From a virus, in IMG/VR virus record IMGVR_UViG_3300042294_001077, positions 1 through 32,303 of that record: 32,303 nucleotides of DNA; one strand, written 5' to 3'. Within the stretch, counting starts at the first letter, position 1, and each line of letters opens with the position of its first letter. A program made the position numbers and the translations under genes. The notes beneath the pieces are model-generated. The model saw nothing but the letters and a program-made list of their open reading frames with translations. It was not told the DNA's origin and made no database searches. Of this stretch, positions 24,785 through 32,276 are shown in pieces.

Positions 24785-25387
24785 ATGACTACATTCTATA
24801 TCTGTGGCCCCATGAGGGGCTATCCAAAACTCAACCATCCTGCATTTTTTGAAGCCGAAGAAACATTGCTTAAAGCTGGACATCAAACCATCAATCCAGC
24901 AAGGATGGATCAGCAGCTAGGGCTAGATCCCCACAACTCCCAAATGGACAGCAAGTTCATTGAGGACTGTGCCCGAAGGGACATTGATGCGGTCTTTGAA
25001 TGCGACGAGCTTGTATTGCTTCCCAAGTGGGAGAAGTCCAAAGGAGCCAGAGCGGAGGTCGCCGTAGCCCAATGGCTAGAAAAACCCTTGCGTCTCTACC
25101 CATCTATGGTTAGATTGGACAAAGAAGATGTGTGCGACATTGCCAAGCGCCTTACTTCCTATGATCGCCAAACCGACTACGGAAGTCCGATTGAAGACTT
25201 TACCAAACAAGCTAAAATGTGGGGAGCTATCCTTGGAACCAATGTGACCCCGCAACAAATCGCCATGTGCATGATTGCGGTAAAACTTTCCAGACTTACC
25301 AACTCACCCCGTCATAGGGATAGCGTGGCTGATATCTGCGGATATGCGCGGTGTTTAGATCTCTGCAACCAAGCAACCTCTCTATGA
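24785..25387 (+). CDS. DUF4406 (deoxyribosyltransferase-like) fused to a DUF6378-type domain
   Basis: The product is 200 residues. The N-terminal part (1-107) has YICGPMRG at 5-12, NHPAFFEAE, INPAR at 36-40 and KSKGARAEVAVA near 84-95, matching DUF4406, a Rossmann-like relative of nucleoside 2-deoxyribosyltransferases. The C-terminal part (about 120-195) has DYGSPIEDF, KMWGAILG, IAMCMIAVKLSR and DSVADICGYARC, matching the small helical DUF6378 family found in phages. It probably binds or processes a nucleotide or nucleoside; no activity can be assigned. ATGA overlap couples it to the metallophosphoesterase. Confidence 0.75.
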   Translation: MTTFYICGPMRGYPKLNHPAFFEAEETLLKAGHQTINPARMDQQLGLDPHNSQMDSKFIEDCARRDIDAVFECDELVLLPKWEKSKGARAEVAVAQWLEKPLRLYPSMVRLDKEDVCDIAKRLTSYDRQTDYGSPIEDFTKQAKMWGAILGTNVTPQQIAMCMIAVKLSRLTNSPRHRDSVADICGYARCLDLCNQATSL

Positions 25388-26172
25388 GCAAAAACATCGC
25401 AATCCTTTCGGATTTTCATTGCGGCCACAAGGCTGGACTGACCCCGAAAGGCTACCTTCCAGAAGAGCCTGCTGAAGAACGTGCTCGCTGGATCAACGCA
25501 AACAAAGCCTACTACAACTGGTATAACCATCATATCAGGAAGCATGGCCCATACGACATTATCTTCCTCAATGGAGATCTGTTGGACGGGACTGGTAAGA
25601 AGTCTGGCGGAACGGAACAAATCACTACCGACATGGAAGAGCAGTGCGACATGGCGGTTAAGATCATTCGTGAAATCCCGAAGACTAAGAAGTGCGAAAT
25701 AGTTATCACTAGGGGAACGCCCTACCATACTGGTGATGCCGAAGACTGGGAAGACATTGTGGCAGATCGCGTAAGCGCGGCTATTGGAGAACATGAATGG
25801 GTGGAAGTAGAGGGGGTCGTATTTGACCTTAAACACCACCCAGCAGGCTCTAGCGGCCTTCCCCATGGTCGGCATACTGGCGTGGCCAGAGACCGCCTCT
25901 GGAACATCATGTGGGCCGAAAGAGAGTTACAGCCGAAGGCCGACATCTTCATCCGATCCCACGTTCACTACCACAACTTTGCTGGAGGCCCAGAATGGTT
26001 GGGTATGACTACTCCAGCCCTACAGGGGTTTGGTAGCCGCTACGGGGCCAGACGCTGTACTGGTCTGGTGGACTTCGGATTCGTCACATTTCAAGTAAAC
26101 AAAGGAACATACACATGGCAACCCATCATAGCAAAACTAGAAGAGCAAAAAGCTCCAATGATAAAATTGTAG
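25384..26172 (+). CDS. Calcineurin-like metallophosphoesterase
   Basis: The product is 262 residues from ATG 25384, which overlaps the previous stop; an upstream GTG at 25351 has no support. Metal-binding motifs: SDFHCGH (Asp10, His12), LNGDLLDG (Asp65), a variant of the GNH motif at RGTPYHTG (His115), His151/His152, and SHVHYH (His193, His195). These enzymes hydrolyse phosphomono- or diesters with two metal ions; the substrate here is unknown, and nuclease, nucleotidase or signalling-nucleotide phosphodiesterase are all possible. Its pairing with the DUF4406 fusion suggests nucleotide metabolism or anti-defence. The last 58 bases overlap the next gene. Confidence 0.85.
   Translation: MSKNIAILSDFHCGHKAGLTPKGYLPEEPAEERARWINANKAYYNWYNHHIRKHGPYDIIFLNGDLLDGTGKKSGGTEQITTDMEEQCDMAVKIIREIPKTKKCEIVITRGTPYHTGDAEDWEDIVADRVSAAIGEHEWVEVEGVVFDLKHHPAGSSGLPHGRHTGVARDRLWNIMWAERELQPKADIFIRSHVHYHNFAGGPEWLGMTTPALQGFGSRYGARRCTGLVDFGFVTFQVNKGTYTWQPIIAKLEEQKAPMIKL
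26101..26106 (+). promoter_or_regulatory. Shine-Dalgarno inside the metallophosphoesterase gene
   Basis: AAAGGA lies eight bases before the ATG at 26115 and decides that start, although it makes the gene overlap its neighbour by 58 bases. Confidence 0.6.
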
Positions 26173-26405
26173 TCCCGTCATGGGATAGCGTTTGGAAGTC
26201 CCTTGAAAGGGATAACACGTTTACCACCATTGAGGCCATGAATGCCGAAGGATGGAAAACAGTGGATCAAGTAATGAAGATTACTGGACTGTCAAGCTCC
26301 CGAATTCGCAACATGATCAGCGAAGAGAAGTTTGATCGCGACAAGAAAAGGGTAAGAGACGGTGGTACAATCAAAACCATGAACTTCGTTAGGCCGAAAG
26401 TTTAA
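26115..26405 (+). CDS. Helix-turn-helix DNA-binding protein
   Basis: The product is 96 residues. A basic N-terminus (HHSKTRRAKSSNDK) is followed by a helix-turn-helix at about residues 46-73 (WKTVDQVMKITGLSSSRIRN, then MISEEKFD), and a basic C-terminal strand (RDKKRVRDGGTIKTMNFVRP). It is probably a regulator or DNA-organising protein, possibly controlling the convergent virion operon or late genes. It ends 4 bases into the convergent reverse-strand gene, and no terminator separates the two. Confidence 0.65.
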   Translation: MATHHSKTRRAKSSNDKIVVPSWDSVWKSLERDNTFTTIEAMNAEGWKTVDQVMKITGLSSSRIRNMISEEKFDRDKKRVRDGGTIKTMNFVRPKV

Positions 26406-27076
26406 TTTGGAAATTCGCGTAATTGTTCTCCTGTTTGACTATCATAAATTGGCCCGCCTCCGTCATTTGGGTTGTATTCCCAATATTCTGTTACAGCAAG
26501 AGACGGAACATATAGCCCTCCGTCATCAATTCCATCGTTAAATAATTCGCAATGGAATTGAAAAATAACACCATTTGCCATAGCCAAATCTGCTTTAACG
26601 TAATAAACTCCTTCATCAGTTGATTCAAAAGAGCTTAAAATCCATCCCGCTCTATATGATATCTCGGTGTAACTAATAAACGCTTCCCAATAGATTTTTT
26701 GGTTTGCTGGATCAGAATTATTAAACCACGATGGAGATAACGCGAGAATTTGGACGGCTCCTGTATCGTGCGTGTCTTCAATATTCCAGTTTTGCGCCTC
26801 AGTCCCACCACTTATTAATCCGCAAACTAAATATTTTTCATTTGGTTCATTGCGCTCAAACGTAGTGGTTACTTCTTTTTCTGGTAGGATAGTTTCTCCT
26901 CCGTCAAATATCCTTTCTGGAAGCGTAAAGGTTGCTGTCCACTTTTTCACGCGCCAATAAAACATTAAAGAAGCATCAACACTGTTGATGGTTTTAAGAT
27001 CTCGATTTAGTGATGCAAACGGATTTTCTAATGGCAAGCACTTTGGAAACAGGCCAAGATGTCTAACTGTAGCCAT
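26402..27076 (-). CDS. Probable virion protein, third gene of the reverse operon
   Basis: The product is 224 residues, predicted mostly beta. It begins MATVRHLGLFPKCLP and contains YWRVKKWTATFTLPE near residue 40, IYWEAFISYTEISYRAGWIL in the middle and an end rich in Gly/Asp (YNPNDGGGPIYDSQ). The style fits tail or surface proteins. No family recognised. Its start is preceded by an A/T-rich stretch without Shine-Dalgarno. It lies last of three leftward genes and ends against the forward HTH gene. Confidence 0.6.
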   Translation of the reverse strand: MATVRHLGLFPKCLPLENPFASLNRDLKTINSVDASLMFYWRVKKWTATFTLPERIFDGGETILPEKEVTTTFERNEPNEKYLVCGLISGGTEAQNWNIEDTHDTGAVQILALSPSWFNNSDPANQKIYWEAFISYTEISYRAGWILSSFESTDEGVYYVKADLAMANGVIFQFHCELFNDGIDDGGLYVPSLAVTEYWEYNPNDGGGPIYDSQTGEQLREFPN

Positions 27077-27079
27077 TTA

Positions 27080-27412
27080 TTATTTTATTTCTTCAACTAA
27101 AAATAAATAGTTTTTAGGCTGTCCGTTTTCACAAACATCAAATACCTTCCATTCTAAATTGTTTTCTGGTTGAGGGTTTTCAAGAATAACCCATTCTCCA
27201 TTTTCGCCAGACGATGGATCCCAATAAATAATATCTCCAAGATTTGTTCCCTGTGGAAGCGGATCAATCTTTTTCCATTCCAAAAATTTGCTTGGATTGG
27301 TTTGCGGAACAACCTGCGCGTCATCAGAAAAACTTAATGCATAGACATCATCTGGATTTTCCTTCTCGACAACTGGAGGAATTTTATAAGGAACCCAAGG
27401 TGTTCTGCTCAT
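27080..27412 (-). CDS. Small probable virion protein, second gene of the reverse operon
   Basis: The product is 110 residues, acidic, rich in Pro, Asn and Trp (TPWVPYKIPPVVEKENPDD; LEWKKIDPLPQGTNLGD; IIYWDPSSGENGEWVI). The WxxxD and EWK patterns repeat, suggesting small beta units. Genes on both sides are separated from it by only a few bases, so the three form one operon. No family recognised. Confidence 0.55.
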   Translation of the reverse strand: MSRTPWVPYKIPPVVEKENPDDVYALSFSDDAQVVPQTNPSKFLEWKKIDPLPQGTNLGDIIYWDPSSGENGEWVILENPQPENNLEWKVFDVCENGQPKNYLFLVEEIK

Positions 27413-29515
27413 TTAAACGTAATCGTTGGTGATATCGACAAGCAGCGCATCGATCCTAACATAGCTGAACCTATAAGGAGATGCGTTGATTCTGTAAACA
27501 AAAAGACCAGTAGGGAATGTTGAGTATTCCGTTGCCGAAAGAGAAGAAGGGGTTATTGAAACGGTTCCAGCTTCGGATGGAAATCCAGTAATATCAATAT
27601 CAAGATCGCCATGAATGGTTGCTGGGACATTGGCTATGTTTGTCGTAACGCTGCCCATTGTTGAGGTTGACGTAGCCGCAGAATCAAACGAAACAGATTC
27701 TGATGTTTCTTCTGATTGGCTTGTTTCAACAATTGCGATTTGATAAGCCCTCGGTCTTACATTCGGCCAAAATTGTATCGATTGATTTTCTTTTTCGTTC
27801 CTGACTTTCTGCAAAACTTGATTTGGCGAAGCTGCCCCTTTAGGCAAAAAGAAGACGGCCCTAATGGTCGGAACAACGCCCCTGAACCCCTCTTCGATAT
27901 CATATCTCAATGTGGCCCCAACGGAGTTTCTTTTCATTTGTGTATAGCTATAGGTGTCTCCGTTTACTGTCGGAGCTTCGCTCTGTGCCTGAACTCCGTT
28001 GGCCGCTGCACTTATCGACATGAGTTTGTCTGGAAGCGCGACCTCAATCATGTCTGGGATTTCCCAGTAATATTCATCAAGGGATTGTTGCGCGTCTTCA
28101 ACATCGTAGCGGATGACCTCGCTATAAACCACATCCCTCGGAGTTACCCTCTTTCTGTTTCCTTCGGTAAACCTTGAAGATGTGGCGCTGGCAAAAACTC
28201 TCTTATACGGGATTACTATATCAAGCTCTTCATCGTAGTCCTGCCCACGAAGGATTGGCATGAGGTTTTCGGACGGGATGTTTCCGTCTTCGTCGGCCTC
28301 TTCTGGGAACTGTTGATTTATTGGTTGAAGTTTGACCTTACGCCTTAATTTGTAGTTTCCCCCAACATTGGTAAGTTCATCGGAAACTGTTCCGTATTCT
28401 GGAATCCCGAAAATATCACTGGACGGAAATTCTTCTGTTACAGTGGCAAGCCCGCCGCCAAGCTCAGATGTATAGACCTTACCCTCAAGTGAAGAATTTG
28501 ATTGAAGACCCCTGTAGGTTTTGCGGATTCTTTTTACAAATTCCGTAACCTGTTGTTCGCTCTTTGACAACTGATATTGTCCATCAACCACATCGAATGT
28601 GATATTGTCGGGAACTATACCAGCTTCTAGGATTTCTTCTGAACGAAGACCAGAAAACACCCTAAACTTTTCGGGGGTAATATCAATTGTTTCAAGAGAC
28701 CTTGTTTTTCCAGCGAAGACGGCGGGAATCTCAACTTTTCTTTCGACCAACGATTCTTTGTCTTCGGCGTTTGCCTCGACAGTAAGAAGCGCGGTTAACT
28801 CTGGGGGAACATATCCATTAGCAGCCTTTCGTTGTGCGGTGATGGTGGCAAGTTGTCCTTCGTTATTGGTAACCTTGCTAACGAGTTGCGGGCCAGCAAC
28901 AGAGTAAGTTTGGACTACCTTATAGGACAAAAATTCATTGTATGGCTCGTAAGAGATTTGGGTAATAACCCCGTTTTCATTTTCAAGACTGGCGGTCTCC
29001 TCTCCAGTCGGGACAATGAGTTGGCGGCGTTCCTTGACTGGCCCACGGGACGGATCATAAAAATCCCGATCCTTGATGGGGAAAAGAGAATTGCCATCTT
29101 CGTCGGTCTTGATTGACCAAGTCTCTTCAATCTCTAGAGAGACAATGGCAGAACCATCGCGTCCTTCGTAAGATATCTTTCTATCGGAAGCCAAGTCGGC
29201 CTGTTGGCCCTCATTCTTGACGGCCCTGCGTCTTCCTTGAATCGGGCCTAGATCATCATCATAGCGGGTAAAAGGAACCCAAGGGGCGGGCAGGATCTCG
29301 TAAACGTGGGTGACAATCTGATCTCCAGAGGCTGGTTGCGCCCCCGTGAACACATGGTTGGGATAGCGTTTACTGTCGGGGTGCGGACTAAGATCCTCTG
29401 GGACTTTGTAGCCAGCGGTTCTTGGATCTCGCTTAATTCCAATTACGGGATAGTCACGATCACTTGCCGCATAGGAAACAACATATGATCTGTCGATAGG
29501 AGGATAATCAGCCAT
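27413..29515 (-). CDS. Large probable structural (tail) protein, first gene of the reverse operon
   Basis: The product is 700 residues with no signal peptide or membrane segment, predicted almost entirely beta with many Glu/Asp/Arg. The N-terminus reads MADYPPIDRSYVVSYAASDR, there is a central charged region (KVKLQPINQQFPEEADEDGN), and the C-terminus is Ser/Thr-rich (SVSFDSAATSTSTMGSVTTN) then YRFSYVRIDALLV. It looks like a tail or baseplate component, perhaps exposed on the virion. No family recognised. Its leftward promoter must lie in the divergent gap; a weak pair TTGCCG/TAGGTT on the reverse strand is a candidate. Confidence 0.6.
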   Translation of the reverse strand: MADYPPIDRSYVVSYAASDRDYPVIGIKRDPRTAGYKVPEDLSPHPDSKRYPNHVFTGAQPASGDQIVTHVYEILPAPWVPFTRYDDDLGPIQGRRRAVKNEGQQADLASDRKISYEGRDGSAIVSLEIEETWSIKTDEDGNSLFPIKDRDFYDPSRGPVKERRQLIVPTGEETASLENENGVITQISYEPYNEFLSYKVVQTYSVAGPQLVSKVTNNEGQLATITAQRKAANGYVPPELTALLTVEANAEDKESLVERKVEIPAVFAGKTRSLETIDITPEKFRVFSGLRSEEILEAGIVPDNITFDVVDGQYQLSKSEQQVTEFVKRIRKTYRGLQSNSSLEGKVYTSELGGGLATVTEEFPSSDIFGIPEYGTVSDELTNVGGNYKLRRKVKLQPINQQFPEEADEDGNIPSENLMPILRGQDYDEELDIVIPYKRVFASATSSRFTEGNRKRVTPRDVVYSEVIRYDVEDAQQSLDEYYWEIPDMIEVALPDKLMSISAAANGVQAQSEAPTVNGDTYSYTQMKRNSVGATLRYDIEEGFRGVVPTIRAVFFLPKGAASPNQVLQKVRNEKENQSIQFWPNVRPRAYQIAIVETSQSEETSESVSFDSAATSTSTMGSVTTNIANVPATIHGDLDIDITGFPSEAGTVSITPSSLSATEYSTFPTGLFVYRINASPYRFSYVRIDALLVDITNDYV

Positions 29516-29570
29516 GGAGAATCCCGAAAACCTACTCTAAAAAGAAGGTGGCGGCAAGATGATTTTCCTC

Positions 29571-29598
29571 TTGCATCATTCCGTATCTTTGCTAAATT
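29571..29598 (+). promoter_or_regulatory. Putative promoter of an intergenic small RNA
   Basis: TTGCAT and TAAATT are separated by 16 bases. A transcript from here would start near 29605 and cross the two hairpins to the terminator at 29641-29676. The -35 has four consensus matches. Confidence 0.35.
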
Positions 29599-29600
29599 TC

Positions 29601-29676
29601 ACAGTGGAAGACATTCGTCTTCCTGTTTTCATGTGTGTGGGCGGGGTCGGGCTAAAAACTCGGCCCCGCTTTTTTT
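29601..29676 (+). ncRNA. Candidate small RNA (two hairpins, about 70 bases)
   Basis: The first stem pairs GGAAGAC with GTCTTCC around an ATTC loop, extended by ACA/TGT with a two-base bulge (29601-29626). A single-stranded TG-repeat linker follows, then the GC-rich terminator stem at 29641-29669 with seven T. No forward gene lies upstream, because the neighbouring gene runs leftward, so the terminator serves no protein-coding forward gene. Size and layout resemble bacterial and phage small RNAs. Confidence 0.5.
29641..29676 (+). terminator. Strong intrinsic terminator, rightward
   Basis: GCGGGG pairs with CCCCGC, continued inward by TCGGG/CTCGG with two wobble pairs, around a CTAAAAA-type loop, followed by seven T (29670-29676). 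The reverse strand has no T-run after the stem, so it works only rightward. It insulates the following promoter at 29683. Confidence 0.85.
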
Positions 29677-29682
29677 GAACAC

Positions 29683-29709
29683 TTGACAAGTTGGGTTGTC
29701 GGATATAAC
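29683..29709 (+). promoter_or_regulatory. Promoter for the rightward DNA-metabolism module
   Basis: A perfect TTGACA and TATAAC are separated by 15 bases. Transcription would start near 29716, only about 8 bases before the ATG at 29724, so the message is nearly leaderless and no Shine-Dalgarno is present. Confidence 0.7.
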
Positions 29710-29723
29710 GAACATCTACCTAT

Positions 29724-30350
29724 ATGGCATATCAATCCAACCAACCCAAAGCACCAGTCCTCTCACATTTCACGCTCGCGAAAAACGGGCCAAAGCTCGT
29801 AGTCATCAAATCAGCCCCCAAGTGGGTGAAGAATAACAGCCTATGCGTTATCGAATTGATCGTTGACGGCGTGGCTCATGTGTATTTTACTGAGAATAAG
29901 GATATTGCGTCGAAGTTTCAGCAATATGTTGGTAAGTCTGTAGTGCTTATTGCCTCTGGCAATTCCAAGCAGAAGACCGATTCCATGGAGATCCAGCCTG
30001 CTGGGGTTCCTGCTTCCAGCCTGCCCGCCGCCCAGAGTGGGCCACAATCGCCCCAGAAGCCCGCAGAAACAGTTATTACGGCCCCACCCCACAAAGACAA
30101 AGAAGCCAAGCAATTCCTCTGTCAGGCGGCAAATCTGATGCGCTTGTGTGTCAAGAAGGCCAATGATATTGCGGTGGAACTAGATTTGCCTAATGAACAC
30201 AGGCAGGGTATTGCCAGCAGCCTCTTTATCAATGCCGACCGCCATGGGTTTGTTTCTTCAATGCCAATCACTCCGTATAAACCAGATCAATATGGCTGGG
30301 GTTCAAGCAAAGAAACATCCCTAAAAGTCCCAATTCCAAATGAAGAATAA
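29724..30350 (+). CDS. OB-fold-like protein, possible single-strand DNA-binding protein
   Basis: The product is 208 residues. Residues about 35-90 look like an OB-type beta barrel (NSLCVIELIVDGVAHVYFTE; YVGKSVVLIASGNSKQKTD). A Pro/Ser/Gln-rich linker spans about 90-128, followed by a helical C-terminal domain (KQFLCQAANLMRLCVKKAND; HRQGIASSLFINADRHGF). A barrel plus disordered linker suits an SSB-like protein, but the usual acidic tip is reduced to a terminal NEE. As the first gene after the main promoter it is likely an early gene for replication or recombination. Overlaps the HNH gene by 11 bases. Confidence 0.5.
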   Translation: MAYQSNQPKAPVLSHFTLAKNGPKLVVIKSAPKWVKNNSLCVIELIVDGVAHVYFTENKDIASKFQQYVGKSVVLIASGNSKQKTDSMEIQPAGVPASSLPAAQSGPQSPQKPAETVITAPPHKDKEAKQFLCQAANLMRLCVKKANDIAVELDLPNEHRQGIASSLFINADRHGFVSSMPITPYKPDQYGWGSSKETSLKVPIPNEE

Positions 30351-30843
30351 AGAATCAATAGATTTTTTAGAAGCATCTAAATGTTTGGAATACTGTCCGA
30401 ACACTGGAGTTTTTCATTGGAAAGTTTATCGCTCGCGTAATGCAAAAGCAGGACAAATTGCTGGAACTGGGCACATTGCTGGCTATACCCAAATAGGATA
30501 TAAACAAAAAATATACTTAGCCCACAGACTGGCGTGGTTTATGTTTTACAAAAAGTGGCCATCAGAACATATAGACCATATCAATGGGAACAGAAAAGAT
30601 AACAGGATTTGCAATCTAAGAGAATGCACTCATTCACAAAATCTTTTAAATAGGACAAAACAAATCAATAACAAAACTGGACACAAAAATATTTTTCTGG
30701 AAGGCCGAAGCAAAAAATACATAGTAAAAATAAATAAGAACAAAAAGGTTCACTATGTTGGTAAATTCTTAAAACTTGAAAACGCAATCAAAGCAAGAGA
30801 CCGCGCCCACAAAAACATCTGTGGCGAGTTCTCTAAAATCTAA
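30340..30843 (+). CDS. HNH homing endonuclease with AP2-like C-terminal domain
   Basis: The product is 167 residues. The HNH core has YLAHRLAWFMFY (His62), EHIDHINGNRKDNR (His77, Asp79, His80, Asn82) and NLRECTHSQNLLNR. The region from about residue 110 (TGHKNIFLEG, KYIVKINKNKKVHYVGKFL) resembles the AP2-type DNA-binding domain common at the C-terminus of these enzymes. The gene is much richer in A+T and Lys codons than its neighbours, a sign of recent arrival as a selfish element. It would cut a homologous intron-less or gene-less site in rival phages. It overlaps both neighbours only slightly. Confidence 0.85.
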   Translation: MKNKESIDFLEASKCLEYCPNTGVFHWKVYRSRNAKAGQIAGTGHIAGYTQIGYKQKIYLAHRLAWFMFYKKWPSEHIDHINGNRKDNRICNLRECTHSQNLLNRTKQINNKTGHKNIFLEGRSKKYIVKINKNKKVHYVGKFLKLENAIKARDRAHKNICGEFSKI

Positions 30844-31118
30844 TGACTGATGAACGAGAGCGCGGAGATTCCAGCCGAAACCACGGCATCGAAATTCTGT
30901 CGCATGATAAGGGATCATTCCTCGTTCAAAGTCGGTCTCATCGCGAGGACTACTACTTGGTGGAGTTCACTACCGATGAAGCGGGAGACATCACAGGATG
31001 TTCCTGCACTTGTTCAGGCTATCACTTCCGCAAAGAGTGCTTCCACATCCGATACCTCTGCAAACTCTTGGGCGTCGAAACGCCGAAGCCAACAAACAAC
31101 CAACTAATAGCAGCATAA
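30843..31118 (+). CDS. SWIM zinc-finger protein
   Basis: The product is 91 residues. Residues 53-68 carry CSCTCSGYHFRKECFH, the CxCx(n)CxH pattern of SWIM zinc fingers, which bind DNA or proteins. An N-terminal beta part (IEILSHDKGSFLVQS, DYYLVEFTTDEAG) completes the usual single-domain layout. It is probably a small DNA-binding factor in phage DNA metabolism. Start overlaps the previous stop by one base (TAATG). Confidence 0.75.
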   Translation: MTDERERGDSSRNHGIEILSHDKGSFLVQSRSHREDYYLVEFTTDEAGDITGCSCTCSGYHFRKECFHIRYLCKLLGVETPKPTNNQLIAA

Positions 31119-31122
31119 CAAT

Positions 31123-31284
31123 ATGAAGAGATCCAAAGGACAGAAAAAAGTGGCAACCGTAATGCGTGAATTTTCCAAGGGGAAACTCAAAAGCAGTTCG
31201 GGCCAGAAAGTGACTAACCGTAAAATGGCCCAAGCAATCGCTCTTTCGGAAGCTGGCATGAGCAAAAAGAAGAAGGGCAAATAA
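31123..31284 (+). CDS. DUF6496-type small basic protein
   Basis: The product is 53 residues: KVATVMREFSKGKLKSSSGQ followed by KVTNRKMAQAIALSEAGMSK and a lysine tail. This is the DUF6496 signature, common in phages and some bacterial genomes and of unknown function; the charge and helices suggest nucleic-acid binding. The gene lies 4 bases after the SWIM gene. The following 115 bases contain no clear gene. Confidence 0.8.
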   Translation: MKRSKGQKKVATVMREFSKGKLKSSSGQKVTNRKMAQAIALSEAGMSKKKKGK

Positions 31285-31399
31285 TACTTTGGCAACGTCA
31301 GCCAGCATTACGGGTCGCAACCGTGGGCTACAATGGCGTGACAGCAGGAGAGACTGCACATCTTTTGAACGCCGAAACAAAACCACGGTCTAAACCCAC

Positions 31400-32272
31400 A
31401 TGTCCATCATCAGTAATATCTACAATCTCCCGCAACCCTTCGTAGACCTCGTCAGCGAGGATACCTACAGTAAGGGCGAGTCCGACATCACTACTACGGG
31501 GCTGGCTCAACCTCCTAAGATTTCTGAACTATGGAGACGCCATGGCAATGAGATCACCATAGACTGTTCTGAGAAAGTGTGGACAATGCTTGGAACGGCC
31601 AATCATTACGTTCTGGAGCAAGTGGCGAAACGCAATCCTGAACGCTACGTTTGCGAGCAACGATTCTACGTCTCAATTGATGGCGTCAAGCTTGGAGGAC
31701 AGATCGATCTCTATGACCGCGAGACTGAAACCCTATGGGACTACAAGGTTAGTAGCGTCTACAAAGCCATGAGCGATGACAGGCTTGAGTGGACAAAGCA
31801 AGCCAACGTCAATAAACTCCTCTGCGAACACAACGGCATCCATCCCAAGAAACTGGCCATCCTGCTTGTTTGTAAGGATTGGAAGCGCAAGGACGCCGAA
31901 TTCAAGGCCGACTATCCCAAGTGCGCCATCCAAGAAATTCCGCTCCAGATTTGGCATGAGGCCGAAACAATGGCTTACATTCGTTCCCGTATCGCCTTGC
32001 ACAATGCCGCAAAGCTGGTAGAAAAAGAGGATGACATCCCCGTCTGCACCGAGGAAGAGCGTTGGAGTAAACCCACAACGTGGGCCGTCCTCAAAGAAAA
32101 AGGAGCGAAACGTGCCGTTAATGGTGGCGTTTACGGATCTGAGGCTGAAGCTTTGTTACACTCAAAAAGAATCGGTGGTCATGTTGAGAAACGGGAGGGT
32201 GAAGAAACAAGATGTCTTAGCTATTGCCAAGTCAGGCAATGGTGTAACTTTGGAAGAAAACTAACAAAATAA
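31400..32272 (+). CDS. PD-(D/E)XK nuclease of the RecB/Cas4-like family
   Basis: The product is 290 residues. The nuclease core has CEQRF at 85-89 (Glu86), GGQIDLYD at 99-106 (Asp103), LWDYKVSS at 112-119 (Asp114, Lys116) and QANVNKLL at 134-141 (Gln134), the order expected of RecB-like exonucleases. Four cysteines (C216 in VCTEEERW, and C272, C276, C282 in RCLSYCQVRQWC) could hold an iron-sulphur cluster or zinc. It probably processes DNA ends for recombination. No Shine-Dalgarno is evident. It is unlikely to be a Cas4, as no CRISPR genes or array occur here. Confidence 0.8.
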   Translation: MSIISNIYNLPQPFVDLVSEDTYSKGESDITTTGLAQPPKISELWRRHGNEITIDCSEKVWTMLGTANHYVLEQVAKRNPERYVCEQRFYVSIDGVKLGGQIDLYDRETETLWDYKVSSVYKAMSDDRLEWTKQANVNKLLCEHNGIHPKKLAILLVCKDWKRKDAEFKADYPKCAIQEIPLQIWHEAETMAYIRSRIALHNAAKLVEKEDDIPVCTEEERWSKPTTWAVLKEKGAKRAVNGGVYGSEAEALLHSKRIGGHVEKREGEETRCLSYCQVRQWCNFGRKLTK

Positions 32273-32276
32273 AACT

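Noticed and set aside
31400-32272. RecB-like nuclease as a CRISPR Cas4
   Set aside because: No cas genes or repeat-spacer array occur in the window, and the sequence order fits phage exonucleases.
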